From Lutibacter sp. (GTDB lineage: Bacteria; Bacteroidota; Bacteroidia; Flavobacteriales; Flavobacteriaceae), in contig NVVE01000010.1 in assembly GCA_002733285.1 (NCBI GenBank), positions 53,674 through 58,689 on the forward strand: a stretch of DNA of 5,016 nucleotides, written 5' to 3'. The translations under genes were made by a program, and so were the position numbers. The first letter of the stretch is position 1. Each line of letters opens with the position of its first letter. This document shows positions 4,774 to 5,016 of the stretch, in pieces. The notes under the pieces are model-generated. The model worked only from the letters and a program-made list of their open reading frames with translations, searched no databases and was not told where the DNA came from.

Positions 4774-5016
4774 ATGCAACCTATTTTATCCAATAATTAT
4801 TACGTAAATTTTCAAGAAGATGCTTATGAAAAATTAAACACTTTTTTAGTTGATTTTGATCCTTCTTTAATTTTTATTTTGGTTGATGAAAATACTAATA
4901 ATAATTGCCTCCCTTTATTTCTTGAACAACTTGAAACCACTAAATTAATTGAAATAATAGAAATTGAATCAGGTGAAACGAATAAAAACCTAGATACTTG
5001 TACAGGTGTATGGAAT
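4774..5016 (+). CDS. aroB: 3-Dehydroquinate synthase, N-terminal part (runs off the window)
   Basis: Second step of the shikimate pathway: converts DAHP to 3-dehydroquinate using bound NAD and a divalent metal, in the cytoplasm. The first 81 codons are present, of about 350 expected. ATG at 4774 begins MQPILSNNYYVNF. A Rossmann-type strand with the NAD-contacting segment IFILVDENT (33-41) and the motif EIESGETNKN (63-72), matching the family GExxK element, are visible. The NAD-pyrophosphate loop and metal ligands lie beyond the window. The frame is intact to the edge. It is divergent from proline dehydrogenase, a pairing I recall from other Flavobacteriaceae but cannot check here. Confidence 0.9.
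   Translation, partial: MQPILSNNYYVNFQEDAYEKLNTFLVDFDPSLIFILVDENTNNNCLPLFLEQLETTKLIEIIEIESGETNKNLDTCTGVWN

Overview
The window looks like chromosomal DNA of an AT-rich member of the Bacteroidota, most likely a Flavobacteriaceae-type marine or host-associated bacterium. Three things point that way: the TypA, stand-alone proline dehydrogenase and AroB protein sequences are of flavobacterial type; upstream regions carry the Bacteroidota -7 box (TAnnTTTG) and no clear Shine-Dalgarno sites; and short intergenic gaps are followed by gene-poor, very AT-rich stretches. The genus cannot be fixed from the sequence alone.

Layout, left to right. Positions 1-632 hold no convincing gene. The first 194 bases contain two imperfect, directly repeated structured units, each an outer stem enclosing a GGGG-loop hairpin and ending in a T tract. 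The remainder has only weak hairpins and a clean 11-bp inverted repeat at 567-599. A MarR-family repressor gene lies at 633-1079 on the minus strand. Its promoter (TTTG, 20 bp, TACATTTG) is centred on a 25-bp dyad at 1112-1136, which looks like an autoregulatory operator. Positions 1155-1551 are again gene-free. A strong bidirectional hairpin terminator follows at 1552-1582, then typA/bipA (1605-3374, minus), proline dehydrogenase (3522-4688, minus), and the start of aroB (4774 to the window end, plus), divergent from proline dehydrogenase across 85 bp.

How the genes relate. The typA, proline dehydrogenase and aroB genes are housekeeping functions (ribosome-associated GTPase, proline catabolism, shikimate pathway) and appear to be separate transcription units. 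TypA has its own -7 box, which overlaps the apparent longer N-terminal extension and supports the shorter start at 3374. A long AT-rich hairpin separates it from proline dehydrogenase upstream. MarR stands alone, with no divergent partner gene, so its targets beyond itself are probably elsewhere in the genome.

The least explained part is the left end. Two tandem RNA-like structures there share sequence motifs with the marR leader, and in the first unit every departure from perfect complementarity in the outer stem is a G-U wobble if read as plus-strand RNA. I found no CRISPR array, tRNA, rRNA, complete mobile element or defence system.
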